A stretch of 26,711 nt of DNA from Chara braunii (GCA_003427395.1 BFEA01000008.1:3546768-3573478); one strand, 5' to 3'; shown: positions 1 through 10,237, counted from the first letter of the stretch. Made by a program: numbers and translations. Notes: a model not told the origin generated them from the sequence alone.

Positions 1-770
1 CTTCACTTCCACCATGTCCCCTTGTTTAGTTCGTACCCAGACCCTATCAACGAAGTGTGCTCGATATTCCGGATCCAACTCACAGCGGATATTCAACAGC
101 CGAGGATTAGAGGTAAAGCGATCAGGGGAGTCCATTTTCAACACTGGACCAATCACTCGATTGAGGGCAGCATGCAGATACATGTAAGCGTCCAGTGGGA
201 CTTGGATCGCTAGAACCCAAAAGGTGTTCTCCAATTTATTCTTGCGAAATTCCTTCCAGTCCACGCGAGTCATCCATGCCTTCATTTCAAACACATATCT
301 CCTGCCCTTCAACATGACAGCCCCATCCCCCTCATTCACCATCCATTGTGCTACTACCGGATCTTTCGCCACGTAGGAAATCACGTTGAGCCCTTCAAAC
401 TTCACCCTTCCCCTTTCGACTGGGGGTCGAAGGTTTCTTCCTTTCTCCACCCGTTTTCATAAGCTCTTACTAAGTCTTCCTTCACCTTTCTCGGCAAGTC
501 CCTTGCTTCATCCCTAAGGATTATCACGACTGCCCTTTGCTTCAACCAAGCGATTTTCAACTCGTCAAATCTTTCGTTTACAGTGACAACAACCTCGTTT
601 CTTTTAATTACTACGTCATCAATTGGCACATTCTCTGGGGCGATACCCTCGTCATAGCATTTGGAGAGGAGTATCCGTGCCCTTTCATCGAATGAATCTT
701 TCTGGGCCATTTGAGGCGGTTTCAGCACCCCTTCTACCGCTAGGTTTCCTTCCCCGGTTGCTGCGGCCAT
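1..770 (-). pseudogene. LINE ORF1 fragment with DUF4283-like domain, frameshifted, cut by window edge
   Basis: The reading frame starts at an ATG at 770 (MAAATGEGNLAVEG) and runs to a TGA at 402-404. A second minus frame then continues without a stop to base 1, giving VKFEGLNVISYVAKD, WVLAIQVPLDAYMYLHAAL and RLLNIRCELDPEYRAHF. The order (charged N-terminal helix, FEGLNVI strand, W-V-L-A-I-Q-V-P-L, then an I-R-C-E-L-D strand) resembles the DUF4283 RNA-binding-like domain of plant L1-type ORF1 proteins, which binds element RNA in the retrotransposition particle. The frames differ by -1, and a C run near 424-428 (plus strand G run) is the likely place of a lost base, giving ...TFDP then VERGRVKFEG. 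The zinc knuckle expected downstream would lie outside the window. The ORF2 at 5194-9105 lies upstream on the same strand, so this is a separate element. The domain is assigned by eye. Confidence 0.6.
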
Positions 771-1869
771 GTTTTGGGTGATAAGATTCTTCCCCTAGGT
801 CGCGTGGTTAGGGTTCTGTTCTCGAGTATTGTGTAACCCTCCACTCACTGGTCACTGAAACGAAACCCCGGATATTGCGTTGCTGAGNTCTAATATCCNA
901 TGAAATTNNCGATGGCGGTCCCCTCTGGTGGGCGCAGTCTGTGTGGATCATATGCGAGGCATGCGCTTGACAAAGCAGCGAAGCAGAGGGAAATCAAGCA
1001 AGCCCGATTGTGGGCAGCAAAATCTGCACCACCGACCCGAACTACAACCTCGGGATTGTAAGGATCATACGATCCTTCCTGGAATCACCTACCCTAGTTC
1101 CCATCGCAGGTACTCATATAAGACAAGTTCCTGAAAGGGACTTCGACCAGACTTGCCTTTACGATCCTAAATCAACCTGCCCAGGTCTATTTACGAGCGC
1201 TAAGAGGCTCCAATGGTGAGCGCCTTCGTGTAACTTGTACGGCTTGTCTACTCATAAATTACAAGGAAGCAGTGGGGTTCTGGTGCGTTCTATCATCGTG
1301 ATCCCACTGAGAGAGCATTTATGCACCAACCGTAGAACGAGAGATTTAGCCTAGGCCGTCACTACCTACTTCTGCTTACTTTGCAAACAACGGAAGATAA
1401 CGCAACCAAAATTCTACTTTTCCAACTCAACAACGCATACAATGAGAGGAACTATCACCCTATAGTTGCTCCGGTGTTGGTAAAGTTCCATGACAAGTGC
1501 CTCAGCTGTGAAGCGGCCGCTAGTTACCTGCCTCTTCCTGGCCGTTGTCTCTAGGTCCGCCATTCCATTCTCTTCCCTTCGGGTACCATATCCAATCTTG
1601 GTTAACTGCAATCAAAAGCCTTGGTGAGGCCTATTTACCATCATGGTAAACGGGATCGTGCGTGAAGGATTCACGCCGCCATAGCCAAGGCCATGGAGGG
1701 ACGTCGTTTACCGCAGTAACTCGTACCTGCGATGACACGGAAATTGCTCGATGGGCCTTCCGAAACTTCGATCGAGTGTCGGTCGGCGGACGCAGGCCGC
1801 GAGCGCTACACCAGCGCCGTTGGCGGCATCGGCCTCCCTCTCCCTGAATTTTGGTACAGACCGACTCTG
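771..1869. other. Unassigned DNA between ORF1 start and poly(A)
   Basis: No reading frame longer than about 70 codons has plausible protein character. Four single or paired Ns (888, 899, 908-909) mark low-quality bases. The part from about 910 to 1869 is more GC-rich than its surroundings and ends directly in a 32-base A run. It could therefore be the body of a plus-strand retrocopy whose source I cannot identify. One frame near 950-1060 gives ARHALDKAAKQREIKQARLW, which looks protein-like but meets stops soon after. Confidence 0.4.

Positions 1870-1901
<32 letters not shown>
1870..1901 (+). repeat. Poly(A) tract, possible retrocopy tail
   Basis: An uninterrupted run of 32 A follows a GC-rich sequence ending in CCGACTCTG. 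This fits the 3' tail of a plus-strand retrotransposed sequence, but I found no paired target-site duplication. Confidence 0.6.
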
Positions 1902-1905
<4 letters not shown>

Positions 1906-1941
1906 GTTATAGCTCACACCAACATCCCCCCCACACCAGAA

Positions 1942-2358
1942 TTTTTTTTAATTATTATTTTTTTTTTTTAAGCGATATTCTTCTCTCAATTTCACCTCAC
2001 ACTACCTACCTACCACTACTCCTAATCATACGGGAAACCCCGTAGCAGCCAGAACCGTGTTCACGAGAGAACATGCGGGGGCTGCTCTCGACCTGCAGGT
2101 GGGCGATACCGGCTAGGGGACAGCCGGTAGCATCAGGGACCATGCCAACAGGACCAATCCCTGTGCCTCCCCTCAGGTCCCCTCCCCTATGAACATCAGC
2201 AGACTCTGCTAAATGCCAATCGGGGGATCCAGTGGTTTATCTCTAGGTGGCGGGCGCCAAGCATGCCCAGGAAGGTACATGAGGCCAATGGGGATTGAAC
2301 CCACGACCTCCTGAATGCCACTTGCGAGCCTTACCAACTGAGTTAGGCCGCTGGATTT
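1942..2358 (-). mobile_element. tRNA-derived SINE, copy 1
   Basis: Read on the minus strand, the element begins near CCAGCGGCCTAACTCAGTTGG, which contains a Pol III A box. A B box (GGTTCAATCCC) lies about 50 bases further on, at 2294-2304. A roughly 300-base tRNA-unrelated body and an A-rich tail (plus strand T/AT run 1942-1970) follow. The seven-base direct repeat ACCAGAA sits at 1935-1941 and again at 2359-2365, as expected of a target-site duplication. A diverged relative at 11932-12414 shares the head and the TTGAGAGAAGAATAT motif just before the tail. SINEs are non-coding and depend on LINE enzymes. Confidence 0.85.
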
Positions 2359-2472
2359 ACCAGAAAATTTTCTTCTACTTGCGAGATCTCAGAGCCGTCC
2401 TGGACAAAAGATATTTTGGCCTGCACATACCTTGGAATCTTGGATGCCCATCCTCTCAGTCAGCAGACAAGG

Positions 2473-2635
2473 GGCCAGGTCCCACTAGCAGCGTTGAGTT
2501 TCCTCAACGCCTGAATCTGGCGGCGTTCGTGGAGATGTGCAGTTGAGAAAAGTCAACGCGATTTCTGCACATATCCACAGACACGTCCATATTCAGGCGT
2601 TGAGGAAACTCAACGCTGCTAGTGGGACCTGGGCC
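2473..2635. mobile_element. Foldback MITE, copy 1 (GGCCAGGTCCC termini)
   Basis: Terminal arms beginning GGCCAGGTCCCACTAGCAGC and ending in the complementary GCTGCTAGTGGGACCTGGGCC enclose a centre that is itself palindromic (GTGGAGATGTGCAG against TCTGCACATATCCAC), so most of the 163 bases folds into one hairpin. AAGG occurs on both sides (2469-2472 and 2636-2639) and is a candidate 4-bp target duplication. A second copy lies at 15530-15695. There is no coding capacity, so mobilisation would need a transposase in trans. The superfamily cannot be assigned from these ends alone. Confidence 0.85.
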
Positions 2636-2762
2636 AAGGTCACCCAGGCAAAACTCACCTGACAGATGGCCTGTGTGCTTGGAAGCAGTACTTTTCTCAG
2701 ACTGTCCCAGCAGACCATTGTGACAGACAAAAGGGTCTACGGCAAGGAACCCAGAGTTTAGT

Positions 2763-2764
<2 letters not shown>

Positions 2765-2801
<37 letters not shown>
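2765..2801 (-). repeat. Poly(T) tract (poly(A) on minus strand)
   Basis: 37 consecutive T, read as poly(A) on the minus strand. It is immediately followed by a dispersed hairpin repeat at 2808. It could be the tail of a minus-strand retroelement, but no body is recognisable upstream of it on that strand. Confidence 0.5.
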
Positions 2802-2802
<1 letters not shown>

Positions 2803-2807
2803 AAAAA

Positions 2808-2867
2808 TGCTCCATCTATTGGTGGGGAGCGTCACCTGCTGGAAAACGGGTCGAGCGTCCCTTGTAC
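2808..2867 (+). repeat. Dispersed hairpin repeat (GCTGGAAAACNGGTCCAGCG type), longest copy
   Basis: This unit runs TGCTCCATCTATTGGTGGGG, then AGCGTCACCTGCTGGAAAAC, then GGGTCGAGCGTCCCTTGTAC. The reverse complement of 24782-24840 matches it over about 58 bases with few differences, so it is a real interspersed family. The core can form GCTGG...CCAGC or CCTG...CAGG, two mutually exclusive hairpins. Shorter versions lie at 3219-3250, 12746-12936, 24724-24752 and 25965-26015. Confidence 0.7.
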
Positions 2868-3426
2868 AAAATGCTTGGGAAAATAGTCAGGGAAAAGAAG
2901 AAGCTGAGAAAATCCTGCGAGCATTGATTACCCTGAATTCAGCGGATTGACTGAGCAGGTTGTTGAAAAAAGGGTATTATTGTTGAAAAAAGGGTAATAC
3001 CCGCCTTCTCCCTTCCTAGTGAACCCTACCCCCTTGCTAACTCCACAACTGGAAGCCAGGTCCCACATCTCTGGTTTGGAGACACGAAAGTACCACTGGG
3101 GGGCACCAATGGGAGTGTTCGTGCCCCAGCCCACCCCCGGCCCGCCTTCCTGGTTATTCCACCTCGCTGCCCACTAGCCTTTTGAAGAGCAGGAATGTTT
3201 TCTTTCTTTTTTTGGAGTACCGCCTGTTGAAAAACAGGACCAGCGCCCCTCACATGCTTCCTTTCCCCAACCCTGGCTTTACCTAAAGTCTGGATCAACG
3301 CCTTTTCCTAGTCTCTACTCCTTAACCTTACTTGCCTCTCCCCCGCTCTCCATTGTCAGCCCCCCTCCTTTTTGCATTGTAGAACAAAAGGAAGTCACAA
3401 GTACTGAACGTCCTGGCTGTCAGCAT
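2868..3426. other. Non-coding DNA with a 20-bp tandem duplication and a hairpin-repeat copy
   Basis: A 20-base unit, TGTTGAAAAAAGGGTATTAT, is repeated head to tail at 2961-2980 and 2981-3000 with two changes. At 3219-3250 a short member of the hairpin family appears (CCTGTTGAAAAACAGGACCAGCGCCCC). I see no gene in the rest. Confidence 0.5.
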
Positions 3427-3620
3427 TGACTGCCCCAGTGGCTGAGGGGTTAACTGTGCTGCACGTTGTCCAGAGAGTCCGTCCTGTTTCTCCAGCGCTG
3501 GATTGGTGTTTTTGCAACAAGAGTAATGTTCCTTCTCGGGAGGGGCACCAAAGACTGTGAAATGATATGAGAACCATTAAAAAAAGAAAATAAAAGAGAA
3601 GAGAAGAGAAGAGGAACTGT
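3427..3620 (+). mobile_element. Possible SINE of a second, Leu/Ser-tRNA-like type
   Basis: CCCCAGTGGCTGAGGGGTTA at about 3432-3451 looks like a tRNA 5' half with an A box (TGGCTGAGGGG). The sequence ends in an A/G-rich tail (ATTAAAAAAAGAAAATAAAA, then GAGAA repeats) at 3577-3615. The B box is weak (GTTTCTCC near 3486) and I found no target-site duplication, so this is tentative. It is unrelated to the SINEs at 1942 and 11932. Confidence 0.3.
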
Positions 3621-5024
3621 CGGCAAACAGTCTCCCGCAAGAGCCGGGATAGAGAATTCCACCAATACACATGATCCTGGACGCACACGAATCGAACCGA
3701 GTTCGAAACACAAGGGATAACAAAGCCCGATAAAATTGCACATGAAACACATGGCCAAGCCAGAAAGAATTACATGTGGCCTCAAAAATCCAACCCAAAG
3801 AGCTGAAACTCAATCCACCATATCCCTCCACAAACCGATGCGCCCATCCCTCAACGCGTTTCTACTACCCCGTCAGTAGCGTCATCAGGAGGTACCCTGA
3901 TCATCGATCGAAGCACAGCTCGACGAAGGAGACCAATACCATAGCCTTGTCTCCTTACATAGTCTATCCTACCCCGGTACACTCCAATCCTACATAGTGA
4001 TCCAGTATCAAACGGCCTGATGAAAGCCACGGGAACACATCGTGATACGTTCCGTGCGAAAACGGATCCATGTGAAATCCGTACAGAAGATAGATGGATC
4101 CGAGCCAGCCGATACCAATTCTTCCAGAGAAAACAGGCTGACTCCGGCGCAGATGACAGCCCAGATCCCTGCACACACAGACAAACATACAAGACGGACA
4201 CACAGAAAAAACAAACGAGACCACAACAGCAAAAAGCCGTTGGTGTTCCTGACCGTCCCCGAAGCCAGATACCGTTGAAGGGCGCGTTCCGCCGTTCCTC
4301 AGTACCGCAACAAGGCAATCCCGCAGAAGAGCAACCATAGAAACCCTCCAAACTGCGCATGGCAGGAGGACCGAGAATGCCATTAGTACTGGAGAGCGTG
4401 ATACGCCAGTTCAACAAAAAAAATAGCTACACGGATCGTAAAGGCCCTTCAAACCGCCAGCATGGCAGACGGTCCGAAGAGCTGCCCAGAGGTCACCATG
4501 CCGGGTCGTAAAGCAGCACGTCAGTGCGTAGGCAAAAAAGGACTTATGCATCCACCACCCTCCAGATATACTAGACACGAGGAACAAATCATTCAAACTC
4601 GTTAGGGACAGAGAACAGGCTGGTGGCGGGAAAACACTGAAAGCAAAGCAGGCGGGAAAACCACCGCCCAATCCAAAACCAGAAGGTCTAGCCCTCTGCG
4701 TAAAAAGGGTCAAAGCAGGCAAATAAAGGAATGAGCCAAGCAAGGCACAACCTCGGCATAAGCATGCCTTGAGTACGTAAGCAAAACAAACGCCGGATAA
4801 AAACCATGGGGCCCTATAGGCCCAGGTAAGGCAAAAAAAGGCCAAACCGCCAGTAAACCCTCATGAGGTTATTCGGGCCAGAATGGCAGCTTCCACCGAT
4901 CCCGACTTCTCAGCAAAGCCAGAAAAGGCACGAGTAATAAGTTTCATCGGGAATCTCAGTAATACCAGCTCACGCCGAACAACCAGGAACGCGGTCATTC
5001 GTCCAAATCTATCAGAGGAAAGTC
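3621..5024. other. Unassigned DNA without recognisable genes
   Basis: Reading frames of 100-190 codons exist on both strands (for example 3851-4417 minus and 4411-4845 minus), but they overlap one another in opposite orientation. They have erratic composition (runs of Cys, Phe, Leu or Gln) and no motif I know. The stretch ends at the purine tract that follows the 3' end of the minus-strand LINE, so part of it may be older element debris. Confidence 0.4.
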
Positions 5025-5150
5025 AGAAAGAAGAAGAAAAAAAGAAGGAAAAAAGAAGAAGAAAAAGGAAAGAAGAAAAAAAGAAGAGAGAAAAAAAAAA
5101 GAAGGGAAATAGGAGAGTGAAAAAAAGGGGGAAAAAGGAAGGAGAGAAAG
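5025..5150. repeat. Purine-rich (GA/A) tract
   Basis: About 126 bases are almost purely A and G on the plus strand, with only a few T interruptions. They lie 45 bases beyond the ORF2 stop of the minus-strand LINE, where they would be a pyrimidine-rich stretch in its 3' UTR or flank. The apparent Lys/Arg/Glu-rich reading frame across it is a by-product of this composition. Confidence 0.7.
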
Positions 5151-8100
5151 TATTCATCTACCCATCTGCTGCTGCTTTCTGCAAATAGGTTTGTCAGTCC
5201 ATTAGTGCCTCAACTAAGGCAAGCGGGTGCGGAGGGAAGGGGTCAGGGAAATCGGATGTGGGGCGCATCTGAAAAGTGGGTTCTATAATCGTCCAGTCAT
5301 TTAGAGTCAGGCAGTAATCCCTGCACTCCGCTAGAGCCCATGGCTACACCTCATCCTTATCCCCCCCAATTTCTACTTTCACTATCCATCCTCCTCTCTC
5401 CCCTCCTAGCCAGTCTTTGCAGAAGGACGAGATTGCACACTTGATGTCTTTGTTTGTTCGGAGGAGGTCCAGTTGAGATTTCAGCGTCTGCCATCTCCAT
5501 ATTAAGTTGTTGTTGGATCTGTTTGCAGTGTTCGGTTACCTCAGGCCCTTGTACCCGCACCCCTTCCATCACTAGGATGCACCTTTGCCACCAGAGTCCC
5601 CATAGGATTGCTCTCCGACCCAATTTGAACATGTTTTCTACAAAGGCAGATGCCTCATGGGCTTGTGGCCAAAACCCTGTGCGGATGGCCTGACATGACC
5701 ACGGCCATGGCGGGTTAAAGATCATTTTTCTCCATATCGTATCCCACCGGCGCCATACCAGTTGTGCCGTAGGGCATTGCATGAACACGTGTTCAATGGT
5801 TTCAACTCTCTTCCTTATGGGGAAAGCCTGTAGGCATCGTGGGCACCAGGGCAGGGCCTGTCCTTTTTGCTCTAGGTTAGTGTGGTCGATCAGCGGCTCA
5901 GCCAGTTCATAGTCGGGAGGCAGCGGTGGGCAATTTGCCATTGGAGCGAGGAGATTTTGGTCGGTTTTGCTTTTCGTTCTTGAAACCAATGGATTAGCGT
6001 AAGGAGAGAGCGGTCCACATTGAGGTGTTTTGCGTTAGTTTGTGGAGGCTAACCTTCTTGGTGGGGCATGTTATTCTTCCTCCTGGTTTCCATTTCCATT
6101 TCTGGGTAAAGCGGTAGTTTATGGATCCCGATGGTCAGCTGAAAGGCTTTGGCCTCCTCCCCCTTGTCCAGAACCCGTACTCGAAAAACTTTTGTCTTAT
6201 CCATCCATATGAAGGGGTCCCGAATGCCCTGTAGTGTCCGGGATTGACCGAGTACATACCTTTCCAACAAGGCATCCTAGGTCCTTATCAGATGAACTCT
6301 CCCTAAGTGTTCAGGGTCTCCTCTGATTCCGACCCAGTCCCCTTCCTTCAGCATAGGGCCCTTTCTTAACTTTCTCTACCACGAGAGCGGTATCCTATCT
6401 TAGGCTCTCTATGAGTTTGTCCAAGTTTTGTGCCACGTGGTGACAGTGTTTAAGCACCGGGCTAAGTTCCTCTACTGTTTTCCAATTCTTTCGTTTTGTA
6501 TTCCATATATTCCCTATTCTGATCATGCCTAGTTTGACCCATCCCTTCCACGGTGGTGCTGAACTGATCATCACTTGGCCCTGTCTGTTTGTCAGCCAAC
6601 GGTTTCCGAAAAGGGGTTGTCGAAAAACTTTCTCCCACCAGTAAGGGTGTTGTCGTTCTGGGAAAGGGAGTCGTCGCCAACTGTTTAACAACGAGGGTCA
6701 AAATTGGTCCATAGCCTCGTCGCCGTCGTCGGGCCTCCCCCCTCTGTCTGACCATTTTCGTGGGATTGTCTAGTGGCGATCCTCTATCCATGTCAGGGGG
6801 TGCACTTCAGGGGGGGCGGGGGGGCCTAACCGTGCCAAGTGTTCTAGCACCAGGGGTTGTCAGGGACAGTCCGTGACGAAGATCAATTTTTTTATCAATT
6901 CAAGTCGGGGGGTCTGGGTTTGTGTTGTTGGGTCTATTATTCTGAGGCCTCCTGCGCTTTTTGGTTGGATGACCAATTCCCAGGCTACCCTACTGATGAC
7001 ATTTTGCAGGTCGCCATCACCCCACCATAAAAAGGACGTCGCCTTTGCCTTCAATGGCCCCACGGCTTGTTTGCTGAAGAACCAAACCAGGGATTTATAC
7101 CATAGTGATGCAAATACTACGTTGTTAATCACCAATGCCCTACCTAGAAGGGAGGTGGACGTTTTTCTGCAGCTAGCCAGCTTGGCCAGGGTCGGCGCCC
7201 TGATCCACTCATCGTTGGTTGGCGGGCAGCCTGCGGCGGTCATCGAGACCCCCAAGATTATGAGCGGAGCTTCCAAGGGTCGCCAAAAGATGAGGGGGGT
7301 TTCTGGAGGGCACCCACCTTGGGAGTGGATCCACCACCCTTGTGTTTTGTTCCCCCAATTAACCATCATGTCCGGCACCTGGGTGAAACGATCCATCATG
7401 CGCTGGATCTCTTCCATATTCCTGGTTGTGGCATCCCCCATTATTGTGAGGTCGTTTGCAAACAAGGAGCATACAGTGACCGCCTCGTCTGGAATGTGGG
7501 ATATTTTGATTCTAGAGATGTCCCTGTTTATGCAAAGGTTTGCAGACAGGGCTTCCATAATGATTAAGAACAGGAAAGGAGTTGTCGGGTCCCCTTGTCG
7601 CACCGAGCGTTCTAGTTTTATGGGGGGGACCAATGAGCCATTAATCTGCACGCTTGTGGTGGCATTTTTGATGAAGGATTCATACTCACCTTCTAAATAT
7701 CGGCCCGAAGTTCATTCTCCGAAGACAGTTGTCCAAGAAGGTCCAATCTATGTGGTCGTAAGCCTTCCCAAAATCTATGAATATCAGTGCAGCGTTTTGT
7801 TTCAAGTGCCTAGTCAGTTGGAGGACCTCATGTACCAGCAATATGTTTCTTGGATATTCCTACTGTGCATAAAACCTATCTGCGCGAGGTGGATAATGTC
7901 TTCCATGACTGAGATCAACCTGTTGGCCAGCGCTTTAGCCAGCAATTTGTACGACACCGTAAGCAAGGTAATAGGTCTGTAGTTACGTATATTCATGCTA
8001 TGATAATCACCCTTTTTGTAAAGTAGGGTAAGCACTCCCTTGCCCACCATCTCCCCTATATACCCTGTCTCCCACACCTCAACATAGAAAGCTATCACGT

Positions 8101-9105
8101 CTTGATTCAGGGGGTCCCACACTGTTTCCCAAAATTCCTTAGGAAAATCGTCTATCCCAGGCGTCTTGTCTTCCTCCATTTGCATGAGGGTCGTCCAGAT
8201 CTCTTGTTTAGAAAGGGGGGCTTCGAGGCGATCGCTTGTGGTTTGGGGGAGGATCCTATCCAAGGGGGCTAGAAAGTCATTTATCGACGAATCTCTTCTA
8301 CTGCGGATGAGATGTGTGAGGCGAATAAGTCCTTGTAGAAGTCTCAGACGATTTTCATGCATCTTGCTGTTGTCAAGGCGGGGGATGCTTCATCAGCGTC
8401 AGGATCATATAAGGCTTCGATGGTGTTGCGCCTCACTTTCACTTGTGCAATGCCAAAAAATTGTGCATCCATTGCTCCTTCTGTTTTATGTTTGGAGAGT
8501 TCGGCTCGGATTCTTGCGCCCTGCCAGCGGTACTGGGCTTGTCGTAGCAGTTGTTCTTTCAAGTTTTGGATACGTGTATCCCCCCTCTAATCAGGGCGGT
8601 CCTGTTCCTGCGACGATTTTTGTTGTTCTAGTTCCAGTAATTGGGTCATTATTTGAATTTATTATTGGTATCTTTGCGCTGCCAAGTGTTTGGCAAACTC
8701 ATTGTTTTTCCTTGCGAGGAAAATTAGACCGTTATTGAACCATGTAATATGGCTATCTAATTCGGGTCGACGTTCCTTCCAGAAATCCCATGCGTGCCGA
8801 AGGTATTGTTGGAAGGATTTTAAAAGCGGCAAGGATGTGTTCAGTTTGTAATAGCGTGGACCTCGATCTGGTCTCTGTCGAAAGGTTAGTGATGTAAAGC
8901 ACATTTTTTGATGCAGTCTCGGGAAGGGGCTTTTAAGTTAATGGAAGAATGACCGCCATGGTCAAAGCCTCTTCGAGCGAATCTACTAATAAGATCAGGT
9001 CTATACAAGTAAAATACTGACCGACGACCGCGGGATCACGAGTACTGCACGAAAGAATTTGGGTAACTCAACTGGCCCACAAACTCGTTTCTATCCTATC
9101 CCGTT
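5151..9105 (-). mobile_element. LINE (L1-like, plant type), 5'-truncated, inactive
   Basis: On the minus strand the element preserves, in order, the end of the APE-type endonuclease, a reverse transcriptase, a thumb/connection region and the zf-RVT domain. It ends at an ORF2 stop at 5194-5196. It is colinear with the plus-strand LINE at 17849-24680, and the two are clearly members of one family though well diverged. ORF1 and most of the endonuclease are missing. The 5' limit is blurred: similarity is clear to about 9000, plausible to 9105, and a (TG)n microsatellite follows. The 3' UTR is short or unrecognised, and I found no target-site duplication. Confidence 0.85.
5194..9105 (-). pseudogene. 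LINE ORF2: endonuclease end, reverse transcriptase, zf-RVT (broken)
   Basis: Endonuclease remnant: CIDLILLVDSLEEALT near 8990, then FPRLHQKMCFTSLTFRQRP and YYKLNTSL. RT: KTPGIDDFPKEFWE near 8150, YKKGDYHSMNIRNYRPITLL near 8000, motif A FIDFGKAYDHIDW near 7760, RSVRQGDPTTPFLF near 7600, and motif C as CSLFANDLTI at 7445-7470, where FADD is expected. The N (codon at 7454-7456) replaces a catalytic Asp, so the polymerase would be dead even in frame. C-terminus: FRQPLFGNRWLTNRQG near 6600. The zf-RVT is WCPRCLQAFP followed by ETIEHVFMQCPTAQLVW at 5760-5850, and the end is LNDWTIIEPTF to a TGA at 5194. Frames are broken near 5350, 6860, 7685, 7845 and 8290, and there is a TGA in CMKIV*DFYKDLF near 8350. 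The antisense 369-codon frame at 6873-7982 is a shadow of this region. Confidence 0.85.
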
Positions 9106-9125
9106 GTTCGTGGGACCTCGCTCCC

Positions 9126-9242
9126 GGTCTGTTATGTGTGCGCGCATGTGTGTATGTGTGTGCCTGCGTGTGAGAGTGTGGTTGTGCAGGAATATGTATG
9201 TATGCTCGTGTGTTTGTGTATGTATGTGTTTGTAAGTGTGTT

Positions 9243-9286
<44 letters not shown>

Positions 9287-9330
9287 CATATGTGTGTGTG
9301 TTTATGTGTGTTGTGTGTCTCTGTGTGCAT
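9126..9330. repeat. (TG)n microsatellite region
   Basis: A pure (TG)18 run lies at about 9247-9282 inside a longer degenerate TG/TATG-rich stretch. The apparent Cys/Val- or His/Thr-rich reading frames here are products of the repeat. Confidence 0.95.
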
Positions 9331-9738
9331 GCATGTCTGTTTTTCCTTTTTGTATTTGCTTTTATATATATATATATTTTTTTAATACATGAAGTAGAAA
9401 AAAAAAATAGAGTTGGTGTACATCTTTGAAATGTCCATAACCCTATATTTTTAGCTTGTTTTTCAGGTTTTCTTTTTTTAGCCCTAAAAATATCTCTGTG
9501 TAAAAAAAAAAAAAATTCACTTCCTTTTTTTTTTTTATTGTCTTTATGTTTTTGATTTTTTTAAAATAATAAAAAATATAGTAAAAGCTCAAAAAATAAA
9601 AATAAAAGTATAAGGTTGTACAACTCAAAAAGATCTACAACCCTATATTGTTTGTATATTTTTTTCTTATTTTTAGCCCGCGAAACAAATCATCGCGGGT
9701 CTCGTTGCAACCCGTCTAACGGACTTTTCAACAAGGAT
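9331..9738. other. AT-rich non-coding DNA
   Basis: Very AT-rich, with several A and T runs. A 6-bp-stem hairpin CCCGCG...CGCGGG stands out at 9677-9699. I see no gene. Confidence 0.5.
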
Positions 9739-9776
9739 TCAACGCAGATTCAACGAGCGTTGAATCTTTCAACGCA
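9739..9776. repeat. GATTCAACG palindrome with flanking direct copies
   Basis: A perfect 9-bp inverted repeat with a 2-base spacer, GATTCAACG-AG-CGTTGAATC (9747-9766), is preceded by another direct copy GATTCAACGCA (9736-9746) and followed by TTTCAACGCAG (9767-9777). This gives three or four instances of the CAACG core in 40 bases. The palindrome could be a protein-binding site or a transposon end. Nothing in the neighbourhood decides between them. Confidence 0.6.
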
Positions 9777-10162
9777 GAACCCAAGTTAAATCGGTTTTCA
9801 GACATATCGTGGAAGGGGATGGGTTAACGAAACCCTCACCGTGGACCTCCGGCAACCGCCACCCCACCCAGGGATCGACAATGACACGAAATAAGAAAAA
9901 ATTAAAACAACACATTTCGAAATGTCCAATTTTAATGACTGGACATCCACCCTGCATTGCCTGCAACGACGATCTCCAATGAACACAAGCTGGACATCTG
10001 GTTCGACGACTGTGTGAGGGTATTCACGATATCGCCAGCTGTGTTTTTCGTTTGCAAGAACAACAACAACATTCCATACAAGGACGGCATTAAAGACAAC
10101 ACCTTTATTAAACATTTGCATTTATGCATTTCGTTTGAGGAGATGACACCAAAACACATGTT

Positions 10163-10164
<2 letters not shown>
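9777..10164. other. No gene seen
   Basis: Mixed-composition DNA with short, conflicting reading frames. I recognise nothing in it. Confidence 0.4.

Positions 10165-10235
<71 letters not shown>
10165..10235. repeat. (AG)n microsatellite
   Basis: About 35 uninterrupted AG units, followed by a degenerate purine-rich stretch to about 10280. Confidence 0.97.

Positions 10236-10237
<2 letters not shown>

Noticed and set aside
910-1869. Organelle-derived insertion or group II intron
   Set aside because: I tried to fit a domain V hairpin around 1213-1250 and could not form the required AGC...GTACGGTT stem. No organelle gene was recognised.
3851-4845. Cys/Phe-rich minus-strand frames of 144 and 188 codons
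   Set aside because: Overlapping open frames on both strands, no motif, no sensible composition.
4883-5188. Lys/Arg/Glu-rich 101-codon frame
   Set aside because: It is produced by the purine tract; composition explains all of it.
6873-7982. 369-codon plus-strand reading frame
   Set aside because: It lies antisense to clear RT motifs on the minus strand and has no motif of its own.
9068-9429. His/Thr-rich and Cys/Val-rich small proteins
   Set aside because: These are translations of the (TG)n microsatellite.
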